The notes under the pieces: model-generated | Database searches by the model: none | Told to the model about the DNA's origin: nothing | What the model saw: only the letters and a program-made list of their open reading frames with translations | Shown here: piece by piece, positions 36,633-45,120 of the stretch | How positions within the stretch are numbered: position 1 is the first letter of the stretch | Layout of the letters: each line of letters begins with the position of its first letter | NCBI GenBank assembly: GCA_965116865.1 | Contig: OZ220727.1 | Coordinates: 682,001 to 746,000 of the forward strand | Direction: 5' to 3' | Source: Aldehydirespirator sp965116865 | Lineage (GTDB): Bacteria > Actinomycetota > Acidimicrobiia > Acidimicrobiales > Aldehydirespiratoraceae | Length of the DNA: 64,000 nucleotides | Position numbers and translations under genes: made by a program

Positions 36633-38087
36633 GTGACCCGCTTCCCGGCCTCGGGCCTGCTGGGGCCCAAGTACCGGGCCGCGGCACTGTCACTCGTGGT
36701 CCTGATGGCCATCGCCTCCTACAACCACCTGTCGGTGACCGCTGCGCTCCCGGCCATAGGCGACGACCTGGGACGGGTGACGCTGCTGCCGTGGGTGGTG
36801 ACCGCGGAACTGGTGGCGGCCGCGGTGGCGGTCCTCGCCGTCGGCCCGTTCATCGACGGTGCCGGGGCCCGTCGAGCTTTCCGTATCACGGTGGTGGCCG
36901 CCCTGGTGACGTCGGCGATGTGCGCTGGGGCGCCAACCATGGAGCTGCTAGTGGCGGGACGGCTGCTGCAAGGTCTAGCCATGGGTGCCGTCATCGGTGT
37001 GGCCCTCACGTCCATCGGCCTGGTGTTCGACGAAGCGGCCCGACCGTGGGCCTACGCTCTCATGTCGTCGGTGTGGGGAATCATGGGCATCGGCAGCCCC
37101 GCTGTGGCTGCGGCCCTCGTCAGCACGCTGGGATGGCGGGCCGTCCTCCTGGCCAATGTCCCCGTCGGGCTGGTGGCCGCTGCGGTCGGGTGGAGCCGGA
37201 TGCCGTCGGCGCCCCAGGCCGCAGCGGAGCCGCTGGATCGTCGAGGCCTGCTGATCCTCAGCACTCTCGCCTTCGCCCTGCTGGTGGCGACCTCGCGTCT
37301 GGCGTGGCACAGCGCCGTGCTGCTGGCCGTCGGCGTTGCGCTCGTCTCGCTGTACGTCGCGCACGCCCGCCGCACCGAGGCTCCCGTGGTCCGGATGCTG
37401 CACGTCACCGGCAGGCGTTACTGGCCGATCCACGCGGTGGCTTCTCTGGCGGTGTCGGGCGGCACCGGGGCCAGCGTCTACCTGCCGCTGTACCTCAAAG
37501 CGGCCCGCGGCTCCTCGGCGGCGTTCGCGGCCTTCGCAGTGGTGTGGCTCACGCTGGGGTGGTCGACGGCCGCCTGGGTCTCGGGCAAGCTCCAACAGTA
37601 TGTTCGAGCCCGGACGGTCACCCTTCTCGGCTCCGGAATCATCGTGACGGGCGCAGCGGCCGTCACCGGCGCCGTCAAGGCCGACGCGCCCGTTCCGCTG
37701 GTGCTGGCCTCAGCCGTCTGCGTCGGTTGGGGGATCGGCACGATCACCACGTCGAGCCTCGCCCTGCTGCAGAGCCGTGCCGTCACGGCCGAGATGGGAC
37801 GGGCGAGCTCCGCGCACCAGTTCCTCCGCTCGTTGGGCTTCGCCTACGGCGCCGCGGTCGCCGGCCTTGTGCTGTTCTGGGTGGTCGAGCGTCGCACCGG
37901 AGACGCCGAACTGGTCCGGAGCCTGCTCGGCAACGCCGACGCCGACGTGGACGCCGCGGTCGCCGACGCTCTGGCCGAGGGATACGCGTGGTCGCTGGCA
38001 GCCATGGCGGCGCTGGCGGCGCTGACCGTTCCCGCCGCTCTGGCTCTGCGCCGCAGCCATAATCCTGGTCGGATCACTCGAGATTAG
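36633..38087 (+). CDS. MFS transporter (multidrug-efflux type)
   Basis: A 484-residue integral membrane protein with a run of hydrophobic helices throughout, about 14 predicted. Motifs of drug/H+ antiporters are visible: ATLP-like MAIASYNHLSVTAALPAI near the start, GRLLQGLAMGAVIGVALT near residue 115, and GWRAVLLANVPVGLVA near 170. Likely a small-molecule exporter; substrate unknown. The stop lies 7 nt before cysM, so the genes may be co-transcribed. Confidence 0.85.
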   Translation: MTRFPASGLLGPKYRAAALSLVVLMAIASYNHLSVTAALPAIGDDLGRVTLLPWVVTAELVAAAVAVLAVGPFIDGAGARRAFRITVVAALVTSAMCAGAPTMELLVAGRLLQGLAMGAVIGVALTSIGLVFDEAARPWAYALMSSVWGIMGIGSPAVAAALVSTLGWRAVLLANVPVGLVAAAVGWSRMPSAPQAAAEPLDRRGLLILSTLAFALLVATSRLAWHSAVLLAVGVALVSLYVAHARRTEAPVVRMLHVTGRRYWPIHAVASLAVSGGTGASVYLPLYLKAARGSSAAFAAFAVVWLTLGWSTAAWVSGKLQQYVRARTVTLLGSGIIVTGAAAVTGAVKADAPVPLVLASAVCVGWGIGTITTSSLALLQSRAVTAEMGRASSAHQFLRSLGFAYGAAVAGLVLFWVVERRTGDAELVRSLLGNADADVDAAVADALAEGYAWSLAAMAALAALTVPAALALRRSHNPGRITRD

Positions 38088-38094
38088 GCTTGGG

Positions 38095-39069
38095 ATGGGC
38101 ACCACCACAGGACCACGGCGCACGGCCCTCAAACGGGACGCACTCGACCTCATCGGCAACACCCCGGTCGTGGACGTGTCGCAGTTGAGCCCCAACCCCG
38201 GTGTCAGGCTGGTGGCCAAGCTCGAGAGCGCCAACCCCACCGGCTCGGTGAAGGACCGCATCGCCAGAGCCATGGTGCTCGACGCCGAGGCTGACGGCGT
38301 CCTCGGCCCCGGCAAGCGGATTCTGGAGCCGTCGTCGGGCAACACAGGCATCGCGCTGGCCATGATCGCCCGGATCCGCGGCTACCCGGTAACGGTCGTG
38401 ATGCCCGAGAACACCTCGCCGGAGCGCCGAGCGATGCTGGAGGTGTTCGGCGCCGAGATCGTGGCGTCGCCCGGCGCCGAGGGATCGAACGGCGCGGTGA
38501 GACTGGCCCGCCGTATGGTCTTGGAGCAGCCCGACTGGGTGTTCCTGTACCAGTACGCCAACGAGGCCAACCCCCGCGTCCACTACGAGACCACCGGGCC
38601 CGAGATCCTGCGAGACGTGCCCGATGTGACCCACTTCGTGGCCGGTCTGGGCACCAGCGGCACCCTCATGGGCGTCGGAACCTGTCTCAGGGAGGCGAAC
38701 CCCGGCATCGAGGTCTACGCGGTGGAGCCGCCCGCGGGCGAGACGGTCGACGGTCTGCGCAGCCTCGACGACGGCTTCATCCCTCCCGTCTACGAGAAGT
38801 GGGGCGGCGCCGGCCTGCTCAGCGGCAAGCGCATCGTGCGGCCCCGCGAGTCGGTGGAGCACACCCGAATGCTGGCCGACGCCGGCATATTCGCGGGCTT
38901 GTCGTCGGGCGCGGCCCTGGCCGGGGCGGTCCGGGTGGCCGAGCGGATCGACGCGGGCACGGTCGTGTTCGTCGTGTGCGACGGCGGCTGGAAGTACCTG
39001 TCGAGCCGGGCCTGGACCGGCGACCTCGACGAGGTGGCCGAACGGGCCTCGCGGATCATCTACTTCTAG
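38095..39069 (+). CDS. cysM: Cysteine synthase / PLP-dependent beta-synthase
   Basis: PLP enzyme of the O-acetylserine (or O-phosphoserine) sulfhydrylase group, 324 residues. PLP lysine lies in NPTGSVKDRIA, the substrate loop in SSGNTGIALA, and the phosphate-binding loop in GLGTSGTLMGVG. The N-terminal LDLIGNTPVVDVSQLSP is typical. The symbol follows the mycobacterial mec-cysO-cysM cluster; CysK cannot be excluded. The JAMM protease is upstream but separated, and no CysO carrier was found. Confidence 0.92.
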   Translation: MGTTTGPRRTALKRDALDLIGNTPVVDVSQLSPNPGVRLVAKLESANPTGSVKDRIARAMVLDAEADGVLGPGKRILEPSSGNTGIALAMIARIRGYPVTVVMPENTSPERRAMLEVFGAEIVASPGAEGSNGAVRLARRMVLEQPDWVFLYQYANEANPRVHYETTGPEILRDVPDVTHFVAGLGTSGTLMGVGTCLREANPGIEVYAVEPPAGETVDGLRSLDDGFIPPVYEKWGGAGLLSGKRIVRPRESVEHTRMLADAGIFAGLSSGAALAGAVRVAERIDAGTVVFVVCDGGWKYLSSRAWTGDLDEVAERASRIIYF

Positions 39070-39331
39070 TGCCGCCGCGGGACCCGGAGGCCGAGCGAAC
39101 AGGCGCAGCCACGCGGCCCGTACGGGCTAGGACGTGGCGAGAGCGGCCCTCAGGCCGCAGCGAAAAAGAGCGGGAGTCGCACCGCGGCGACCCGGCGGGC
39201 GCGCTCCTTGCCGTGCTGCTCCTTGTGCGGCAACCGGTCCCGTCGGACCGATGTCCGCATCGATTCCGCGGTGTCGACGCCGGCGCGCGGTAGGCTGCCG
39301 CATGATCGGTGGAGGGCGGGCGACATCCCGC

Positions 39332-39337
39332 TAGCCT
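39332..39337 (+). promoter_or_regulatory. Candidate -10 box of rpmB (leaderless)
   Basis: TAGCCT ends 7 nt before the rpmB ATG, as at gap and secG. Confidence 0.5.
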
Positions 39338-39344
39338 TCTCCGA

Positions 39345-39581
39345 ATGTCCAAGGTCTGTCAGGTCACCGGCAAGAAGCCGCAGTTCGGCAAGCAGCTCTC
39401 GCATTCGCACCGCCGCTCCAGCCGCCGCTGGGATCCCAACGTCCAGACCAAGCGCTACTACCTGCCCAGCGAGAAGCGCTGGATCAAGCTTCGCCTGAGC
39501 ACCAAGGCCATCAAGACCATCGACAGGCGGGGCATCGAGAGCGTGGTGGCCGAGATGCGCCGCAACGGCCGCAAGGCCTAG
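39345..39581 (+). CDS. rpmB: 50S ribosomal protein L28
   Basis: A 78-residue basic ribosomal protein: MSKVCQVTGKKPQFGKQLSH at the start, then SSRRWDPNVQTKRYYLPSEK. ATG 39345 is the natural start; a longer frame from 39309 is not conserved. rpmG follows 15 nt downstream. Confidence 0.95.
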   Translation: MSKVCQVTGKKPQFGKQLSHSHRRSSRRWDPNVQTKRYYLPSEKRWIKLRLSTKAIKTIDRRGIESVVAEMRRNGRKA

Positions 39582-39596
39582 AGTGAGGAGGAGGCG

Positions 39597-39758
39597 ATGG
39601 CCAGCGACAAGCGTCCCATCATCAAGCTGCGGTCCACCGCCGGTACCGGCTACACCTACGTGACCACCAAGAACAAGACCAACACCCGCCACCGCGTCGA
39701 GCTCAAGAAGTACGACCCGGTGATCCGCAAGCATGTGATCTTCAAGGAGGAGCGCTAG
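39597..39758 (+). CDS. rpmG: 50S ribosomal protein L33
   Basis: A 53-residue protein too short for ordinary ORF cut-offs: MASDKRPIIKLRSTAGTGYT, then TTKNKTNTRHRVELKKYDP and the ending FKEER. It lacks the Cys pairs of zinc-binding L33 (C- type). GAGGAGGAGG ends 2-3 nt before ATG 39597. It forms an rpmB-rpmG pair. Confidence 0.95.
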   Translation: MASDKRPIIKLRSTAGTGYTYVTTKNKTNTRHRVELKKYDPVIRKHVIFKEER

Positions 39759-39760
39759 AG

Positions 39761-39794
39761 GACCGCGGGAGAGCCGTGCGTGCGGGCCGCGGTC
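39761..39794 (+). terminator. Hairpin after rpmG
   Basis: GACCGCGG (39761-39768) pairs perfectly with CCGCGGTC (39787-39794) over an 18-nt loop, 2 nt after the rpmG stop. No T-run follows, so termination strength is uncertain. Confidence 0.45.
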
Positions 39795-39896
39795 GGTGGG
39801 CGCCTTCGCGGTGGTTTCGACGAGTCTGCGGTCCGGGCGGTCCGCCGGGCCGGCGAGCAGTAGCTGGAATGACGACGCTCCGCCGGGAGTGCTCCG

Positions 39897-40640
39897 GTGA
39901 CGTTGACGGTGACGGTCCTCGGTTGCAGCGGCAGCTACGCCGCGCCCGGCAATCCCTGCACCGGCTACTTGGTGCAGACCGGCTCGGCCTCGGTGCTGCT
40001 CGACTGCGGGCCCGGGACGCTGGGACCTCTGCAAGAGGCGATCGACCTGGCCGACCTCAGCGCCATTGTCACCACCCACTGCCATCCCGACCACTGGCTG
40101 GAGCTCCCGGTGATCCGCAACGTGTTCATCTGGTTCGTGCCTCGCAGCGGCGTGCCCGTCTACGGCACGGCTGAGACCCGGGCCATGGACCGGGCCATGA
40201 CTGTGCTGCGCTCGGGCAAGTCCGATCCTTTGGCGTGGACGGTGATCGACGCGACCTCGAACCTGGCAGTGGGCGATCAGCGGTGGAGCTTCGCCCTCAC
40301 CGACCATCCGGTGGAGACGCTGGCCGTGCGGGTGGACGCGGGGGGCCGCTCGTTCGCCTTCAGCTCCGACACCGGGCCCGGCTGGGACTTCCGGTCGCTG
40401 GGGAAGGGCATCCACGTGGCCATGTGCGACGCCAGCCACGGCTGCGAGCACGAGGACGAGGGCATCCCCCACATGAGCGCCCGGCAGGCGGCCCGGGCCG
40501 CGGCCGCGGCCGGCGCCGAGCGTCTGGTGCTCACCCATCTGGCCCCCGGATGCGACCCGGCCGCGCAGCTGGCCGAGGCCGGCGAGGCGTTCGCCGGTGA
40601 GGTGGACGTGGCCCGCCCCGGTCTGGTCATGACGGTGTGA
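39897..40640 (+). CDS. MBL-fold metallo-hydrolase (Rv1339-like)
   Basis: A 247-residue metallo-beta-lactamase-fold enzyme with the metal motif THCHPDHW and later GCEHEDEGIPHMSARQA and LTHLAPG histidines. It sits directly before rph and rdgB, the position of Rv1339 in mycobacteria, a protein described as an atypical cyclic-nucleotide phosphodiesterase; RNase Z-like activity is the alternative. GTG 39897 is the start. rph begins 10 nt after its stop. Confidence 0.85.
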   Translation: MTLTVTVLGCSGSYAAPGNPCTGYLVQTGSASVLLDCGPGTLGPLQEAIDLADLSAIVTTHCHPDHWLELPVIRNVFIWFVPRSGVPVYGTAETRAMDRAMTVLRSGKSDPLAWTVIDATSNLAVGDQRWSFALTDHPVETLAVRVDAGGRSFAFSSDTGPGWDFRSLGKGIHVAMCDASHGCEHEDEGIPHMSARQAARAAAAAGAERLVLTHLAPGCDPAAQLAEAGEAFAGEVDVARPGLVMTV

Positions 40641-40650
40641 GGCGCGTCAA

Positions 40651-41391
40651 GTGACCGCCGTCGGCGCCGACGGCCGGCGTGCCGACGCTCGCAGGCCCGA
40701 CGAGCTGCGACCTTTGAGGTTCCGGCGCGACTACACCACCATGGCCGACGGATCCGTGCTCGCAGAGTTCGGGGCCACCCGGGTGCTGTGCACCGCGTCG
40801 ATCGACGATGACGTGCCCCGCTGGATGCGCAAGAGCGGCAACGGATGGCTCACCGCCGAATACGCGATGCTGCCGGGATCGTCGCCGGAGCGGGTGTCGC
40901 GCCGGGTGGGCGGCCGCACCAAGGAGATCCAGCGCCTCATCGGCCGGTCTCTGCGGACGGTCGTCGACTTGGAGGCGCTGCCGAAGCGACAGGTGATCGT
41001 GGACTGCGACGTGCTTCAGGCCGACGGCGGCACCCGCACCGCGTCGATATGCGGGGGCTACCTGGCCCTGCATGACGCGGTGACCCGGCTGATGCAGGCC
41101 GGCGACCTGAAGGCGTCGCCGATGGTGGGGGAGTGCGCCGCGGTGAGCGTCGGCCTGATAGACGGCGTGGCGCTGCTGGACCTGCCCTACTGCGAGGACT
41201 CCCGCGCCGACGTGGACTTCAACGTGGTCATGACCGGCGAGGGCGAGTTGGTGGAGGTGCAGGGCACCGCCGAGGGCCGGCCTTTCACGCGGTCCCAGCT
41301 CGACGAGCTCCTCGACCTGGCCTCGAAAGGAATAGCGGAGATCGTGGCCGCGCAGCGGTCAATGCTGGCAAGTCCTCCCGCTCCCAGATGA
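40651..41391 (+). CDS. rph: Ribonuclease PH
   Basis: Phosphorolytic 3'-exonuclease that trims tRNA precursors, 246 residues. Family motifs: TRVLCTASI near residue 45, GNGWLTAEYAMLPGSS near 65, RTKEIQRLIGRSLR near 88, DCDVLQADGGTRTASI near 115, and the C-terminal EVQGTAEGRPFTRSQL. The first 15 residues are variable. Its stop overlaps the rdgB start (ATGA). Confidence 0.95.
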   Translation: MTAVGADGRRADARRPDELRPLRFRRDYTTMADGSVLAEFGATRVLCTASIDDDVPRWMRKSGNGWLTAEYAMLPGSSPERVSRRVGGRTKEIQRLIGRSLRTVVDLEALPKRQVIVDCDVLQADGGTRTASICGGYLALHDAVTRLMQAGDLKASPMVGECAAVSVGLIDGVALLDLPYCEDSRADVDFNVVMTGEGELVEVQGTAEGRPFTRSQLDELLDLASKGIAEIVAAQRSMLASPPAPR

Positions 41392-41972
41392 TCGAGCTGG
41401 TCTGCGCCAGCGCCAACCCCGACAAAGTGGCCGAGATGGCCGAGGTGCTGGTGGGCCACGCCGTGCTGCTGCCCCGCCCGGCCGGCATGGGCGAGGTAGT
41501 CGAGGACGCCGACACCCTCGAGGGCAACGCCATCCTCAAGGCCCGGGCCGTGTGCGAGTTCGCGGGAGCGGCTGCTCTGGCCGACGACACCGGCCTGGAG
41601 GTCGACGCCCTGAGCGGCGCCCCTGGCGTGTACTCGGCCCGGTACGCCGGTCCCGGCGCCAGCTACGCCGACAACCTGGCCCGGCTGCTGGACGAGATGC
41701 GCGACGTGCCGCCGTCCCGGCGGGCCGCCCGGTTCCGCACCGTGGCCGCGGTCTGCTTCCCGGACGGCACCAGCGTCGTGGCCGAGGGCGTGGTCGAGGG
41801 CGCCATCACCACCGAGCCCCGGGGCACGGGCGGCTTCGGCTACGACCCGGTGTTCGCCCCGGCCGAGGCCGGCGGCCTCACCTTCTCGGAGATGGGCCCC
41901 GCCGCCAAGAACGCCATGAGCCACCGCGCCCGAGCGTTGCGAGCCCTGCTGCAGCTGCTCCGCGGCTCATGA
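41388..41972 (+). CDS. rdgB: Non-canonical purine NTP pyrophosphatase (RdgB/HAM1)
   Basis: Removes ITP, XTP and similar from the nucleotide pool; 194 residues. Conserved ASANPDKVAEM, LADDTGLEVDALSGAPGVYS, GTGGFGYDPVFAP, and the ending MSHRARAL are present. ATG 41388 overlaps the rph stop by 4 nt. The frame is open upstream inside rph but that part is not coding. The last third of this gene is duplicated as a fragment at 43.57-43.76 kb. Confidence 0.95.
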   Translation: MIELVCASANPDKVAEMAEVLVGHAVLLPRPAGMGEVVEDADTLEGNAILKARAVCEFAGAAALADDTGLEVDALSGAPGVYSARYAGPGASYADNLARLLDEMRDVPPSRRAARFRTVAAVCFPDGTSVVAEGVVEGAITTEPRGTGGFGYDPVFAPAEAGGLTFSEMGPAAKNAMSHRARALRALLQLLRGS

Positions 41973-42001
41973 GCACACGCAGTGGTCTCGTGCGCTGGAC
42001 C

Positions 42002-42007
42002 TAGGCT
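42002..42007 (+). promoter_or_regulatory. Candidate -10 box of the relic nuclease gene
   Basis: TAGGCT ends 8 nt before GTG 42016, again without a ribosome site. Confidence 0.4.
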
Positions 42008-42015
42008 TGGGAGTT

Positions 42016-42420
42016 GTGGGAATCGAGCGGAAGTCGGTTGATCGGTCACGACTCAATCAAGAAGCCGAGCTGCCCTACGAACTCCGGCTCCTCGACTTCG
42101 AGGCGGCCATGCAGGACGTGTACGACTTCTTCCATGACGTCAACAGGTTCCTCACCCGCAAGGGTCTAGGCCGACTTGAAGACACTCTCCGGCGATCCTC
42201 TCGGACATGTTGACTGCGAGCCTGGCCTCCCATTCCCGTTCACTGGTCGAGAACGGGCACCACAACGGACATCCTGACCTCGTGGTCAAGGGCATATACG
42301 AGGACGACTCCGTCAAGAGTGGCTCCGAAGGGGTCGAGATCAAGACCACACTGAAGAAGGGCGGTGCGGTCGACACCCATGGCGCTCGCGACCAGTGGTT
42401 CTGTGTCTTCGTCTACCAGC
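42016..42420 (+). pseudogene. Relic restriction endonuclease (PD-(D/E)xK type), frameshifted
   Basis: Two frames joined by a shift near 42180 encode about 135 residues: PYELRLLDFEAAMQDVYDFF, then DMLTASLASHSRSLVENGHH, HPDLVV, and VEIKTTLKKGG. The Pro-Asp...Glu-x-Lys order fits a PD-(D/E)xK nuclease. The sequence stops resembling protein after CVFVYQ at about 42420, exactly where the opposing methylase fragment begins. The C-terminal part is lost. Confidence 0.65.
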
Positions 42421-42424
42421 CCGG

Positions 42425-42836
42425 CAGCACATATTGCGCTCGCAACGAGGTGCGACACCAGTGGATTCGACGCGACCAAGACATGCGCTCCCGGTACTAG
42501 CACTGGCAGCAACGCCTCCGTCCAGGCCCGGAAGAACGAGCCCAAGGCGTCGAGCTCATCGTCGGTCAGGGTTGTAAACCGGGGCAGAGGGGAGCGCTGA
42601 TGCCCGTCAAAGGCTGGCGGGAGGCGCCACACACCGCCCTGGCCTCTCCGAAGTTTGTGCTGTTGCTGCGCGGTGTATTCGACAAGGCCGTACGGGGGAT
42701 CGGTGACTACTCCGTGAATTGAGTTGGGCGGTTGATCGTCGAGCCAGTCGAGGCAGTTGCCGACGTACAGCGCGGCGTTTCCCACCGTCGCGAACGGCGT
42801 CCACTCATCGGCGGGGAGAACTTCAGCAGAGGTCAT
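42425..42836 (-). pseudogene. Relic DNA methyltransferase, N-terminal part
   Basis: Minus-strand frame with LYVGNCLDWLDDQPPNSIHG, catalytic TDPPYGLVEY, and VLVPGAHVLVASNPLVSHLV. It reads as a methyltransferase up to about 42425 and then runs into the oppositely directed nuclease relic. ATG 42836 overlaps the end of the winged-helix gene upstream. C-terminal half lost. Confidence 0.7.
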
Positions 42837-43059
42837 AAACGCCACGGCGCACACGCCTGAACTGGCCGCCTCGTCCCGAGTTGAGGTTGAGGTAGCTGCG
42901 GACGGACGACTTGGGGACGGGTGATCCCAGTCGAGCTTCAACTGACTCATGGACCTCCCTCAAGCTCAGAGGGCTACTAGCGCTACCGAGCACCTGCTCA
43001 ATGGCATCGCGGACTTCGCCGGGCCGGCGGCGGCCGAGACTCTGAGCTGAAGAGATCAT
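42823..43059 (-). CDS. Small winged-helix protein linked to the relic methylase
   Basis: A 78-residue protein: GEVRDAIEQVLGSASSPLSL, REVHESVEARLG, and VPKSSVRSYLNLNSGRGGQF. The pattern fits a winged helix that is often fused to the N-terminus of DNA methylases. Here its stop overlaps the methylase ATG by 14 nt, so either it is a separate subunit or the fusion has been split by a frameshift. Confidence 0.55.
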   Translation of the reverse strand: MISSAQSLGRRRPGEVRDAIEQVLGSASSPLSLREVHESVEARLGSPVPKSSVRSYLNLNSGRGGQFRRVRRGVYDLC

Positions 43060-43258
43060 CGCTCCGCAAACTAGACGTCCAGACGTCTCCGGTCGCGGAT
43101 CCCAGAGTGCCATCGACCTTAGCGCTAGCGAACGACACTAGGTGCTCTGCTCAGCGGTGCGCAGTGCCGCAGGAGGTGATCGAACCTCATTGAGGCACCC
43201 TGGTATTCCTGGAGGGGTCTGGTTTGCCCCACACCGTCTACGGAACGGAGGGCATACG

Positions 43259-43552
43259 TCAGCCCAGTGCGGCCTTGATCGTGGTGGCGATGCGGTCGGC
43301 GTCGGGCAGGGCCAGATCCTCCAGGTTGGGAGCCGAGGCGAGGGGCAGGTGCGGCGTCGTGATACGCACGATCGGGCCGTCGAGATCCCAGAACCCCTCC
43401 TCGGTGACGATCGAGCAGATCTCGGCGCCCCAGCCGCACAGACGGGGGTTCTCCTCCACGGTGAACAGCCGGCTGGTCTCCGCCACTGACCGGAGGATCG
43501 TGGCGGTGTCCAGCGGGACCAGGCTGCGGACGTCGATGACGGTCAGGTGGAT
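43259..43552 (-). pseudogene. C-terminal fragment of a 2-oxoacid dehydrogenase E1-beta subunit
   Basis: About 97 residues: TVIDVRSLVPLDTATILRSV, FTVEENPRLCGWGAEI, and ITTPHLPLASAPNLEDLALP, the end of the transketolase C-terminal domain of pyruvate/branched-chain dehydrogenase beta subunits. The rest of the gene is missing. It abuts the rdgB fragment, with the two reading away from a shared junction near 43555. Confidence 0.8.
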
Positions 43553-43569
43553 GCCCTACGGCGCCTGCC

Positions 43570-43763
43570 TGTCGGCGGAGGGAGTCGTCGAGGGCGTGAT
43601 CACCGTCGGGCCCCGAGGCGTTGGCGGCTTCGGCTACGACCCGGTGTTCGCCCCGGTCGAGGCCGGCGGCCTCACCTTCGCCGAGATGGGCCCGACGGCC
43701 AAGAACGCCATGAGCCACCGCGCCCGGGCACTGCGAGCCCTGCTGGAACTGCTCAGGGCCTAG
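43570..43763 (+). pseudogene. 3' fragment of an rdgB copy
   Basis: Encodes SAEGVVEGVITVGPRGVGGF then GYDPVFAPVEAGGLTFAEMG and MSHRARALRALLELLRA, nearly the same as the end of rdgB (41778-41972) 1.8 kb upstream. The 5' two thirds are absent. The stop codon is retained. Confidence 0.88.
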
Positions 43764-43848
43764 GTGGCTGGTGTTTTTCTCGGGTGGGGTTGGGTGTGTG
43801 TGGTGGAGTTGCAGGGATGTTGTTCGGTCTCGTGGGGAGGTTCGTGTC

Positions 43849-44800
43849 GTGACGGTGGGTGTGGAGCCGTGTCGGGTGGATCTGTTCAAGGGTTCGCATT
43901 TCGTGGGGGAGCGGCTGGCGGCGGATTCGATTTTTTCGGTGTTGGCGCGTGAGGGGCGGCGGTTGTTTCCCGACGGGATGTTCGATGATCTCTTTAGTTC
44001 GCGGGGGCGGCGCAGTGTGCCGCCGCGGGTGGTTGCTGTGGTGATGGTGCTGCAGCGCTGGTTCGGGTTGTCTGAGTGTGAGGCGGTGGCCGCGTTCGAG
44101 TTCGACGCGCGTTGGCGTTATGGGTGCGGGTGCCTCGACGTGGACGGCGGCGGGTTCGACCACACGGTGCTGGTGGGGATGCGGGCGCGGCTCGCGGCGT
44201 CGCAGCGGCCGCGGCGGATCTTCGAGGCGGTGCTGGGCGCGGCCCGCGAGGCGGGGGCGTTGTCTCGGCGGCGGGTGCTGGACTCGGTGCCGGTCTATGA
44301 CGCGGTCGCGGCCCAAGACACTGTCACGATGCTGCACCGCGCCATCGGCGCGGTGCTCGCAGCCGGCGGGGGCGACGCCGGCGCGGGCTTGCGTGGCGAC
44401 TATCGGCGCGGCAGCAGGCCGGTGTGCGACTGGGACGACCCCGGCGAGCGCTCGGAGTTGGTGGACGCGCTGGGCGCGGACGCCGCGGCGGTGCTCGCCG
44501 GGTTGGAGGGCCGCGAACTCAGCGGGGCTCTCAGCGAGGCTGCGGAGTTGTTGGCCGCGGTCTGCGGGCAGGACCTGTGCGAGGACCCCGACGGGCGGTT
44601 CATGATCGCGCGGCGCGTCGCCGCTGACCGGGTCATCTCCACGGTGGACCCCGACGCCCGCCACGGCCACAAATCCACCGCACGTCGCTTCGACGGCTAC
44701 AAGGGCCACGCCGCGGTGGACCCCGACTCCGAACTCGTCACCGACACCGCGGTCACCCCCGCTGACACCGCCGACGCCCAACCCGCCCCCCAACCTAGTC
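43849..44800 (+). pseudogene. IS1182-family transposase, 3'-truncated
   Basis: About 315 residues that match the N-terminal part of IS1182 transposases: VDLFKGSHFVGERLAADSIF, LFPDGMFDDLFSSRGRRSVP, MVLQRWFGLSECEAVAAF, RRVLDSVPVYDAVAAQDTVT, and the start of the catalytic domain DARHGHKSTARRFDGYKGHA. Similarity ends near 44800 (ADTADAQPAP), where the upstream region of the SLH2 gene begins. GTG 43849 is the probable start; the coding end after 44800 is fortuitous. Confidence 0.85.
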
Positions 44801-44835
44801 TTGACCGGGCGGCGGGTTGGTCGATCAAGCGATGT

Positions 44836-45120
44836 TGCAATCCCCGGTGCCGCTCTCTATTATGCGGCGGTTATGTCTGGTGCAGGGTCGGCTGTTGACG
44901 GCGTCCGCTGGCATGGCTGGCGTCTACTTGTGAGCCGCGGCGTTCTCGCGCGGGTGTCCTCTCCCCCCCCCCGGCGCTGTCGGCGCCTGCTGGATGGCTG
45001 GCGTCTACTTGTGAGTCGCGGCGTTCTCGCGCGGGTGTCCTCCTCCCCGGCGCTGTCGGTGCCTGCTGGATGGCTGGCGTCTACTTGTGAGTCGCGGCGT
45101 TCTCGCGCGGGTGTCGTGCC
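44836..45120 (+). repeat. Triplicated leader of the SLH2 gene
   Basis: The sequence ATGGCTGGCGTCTACTTGTG (then AGC/AGT) starts at 44913, 44994 and 45070, spacings 81 and 76 bp. The copies are separated by C-rich spacers. The third copy contains the GTG used by the SLH2 gene. Upstream, GCAATCCCCGGTGCCGC near 44843 matches the relic leader at 16571. Confidence 0.9.
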
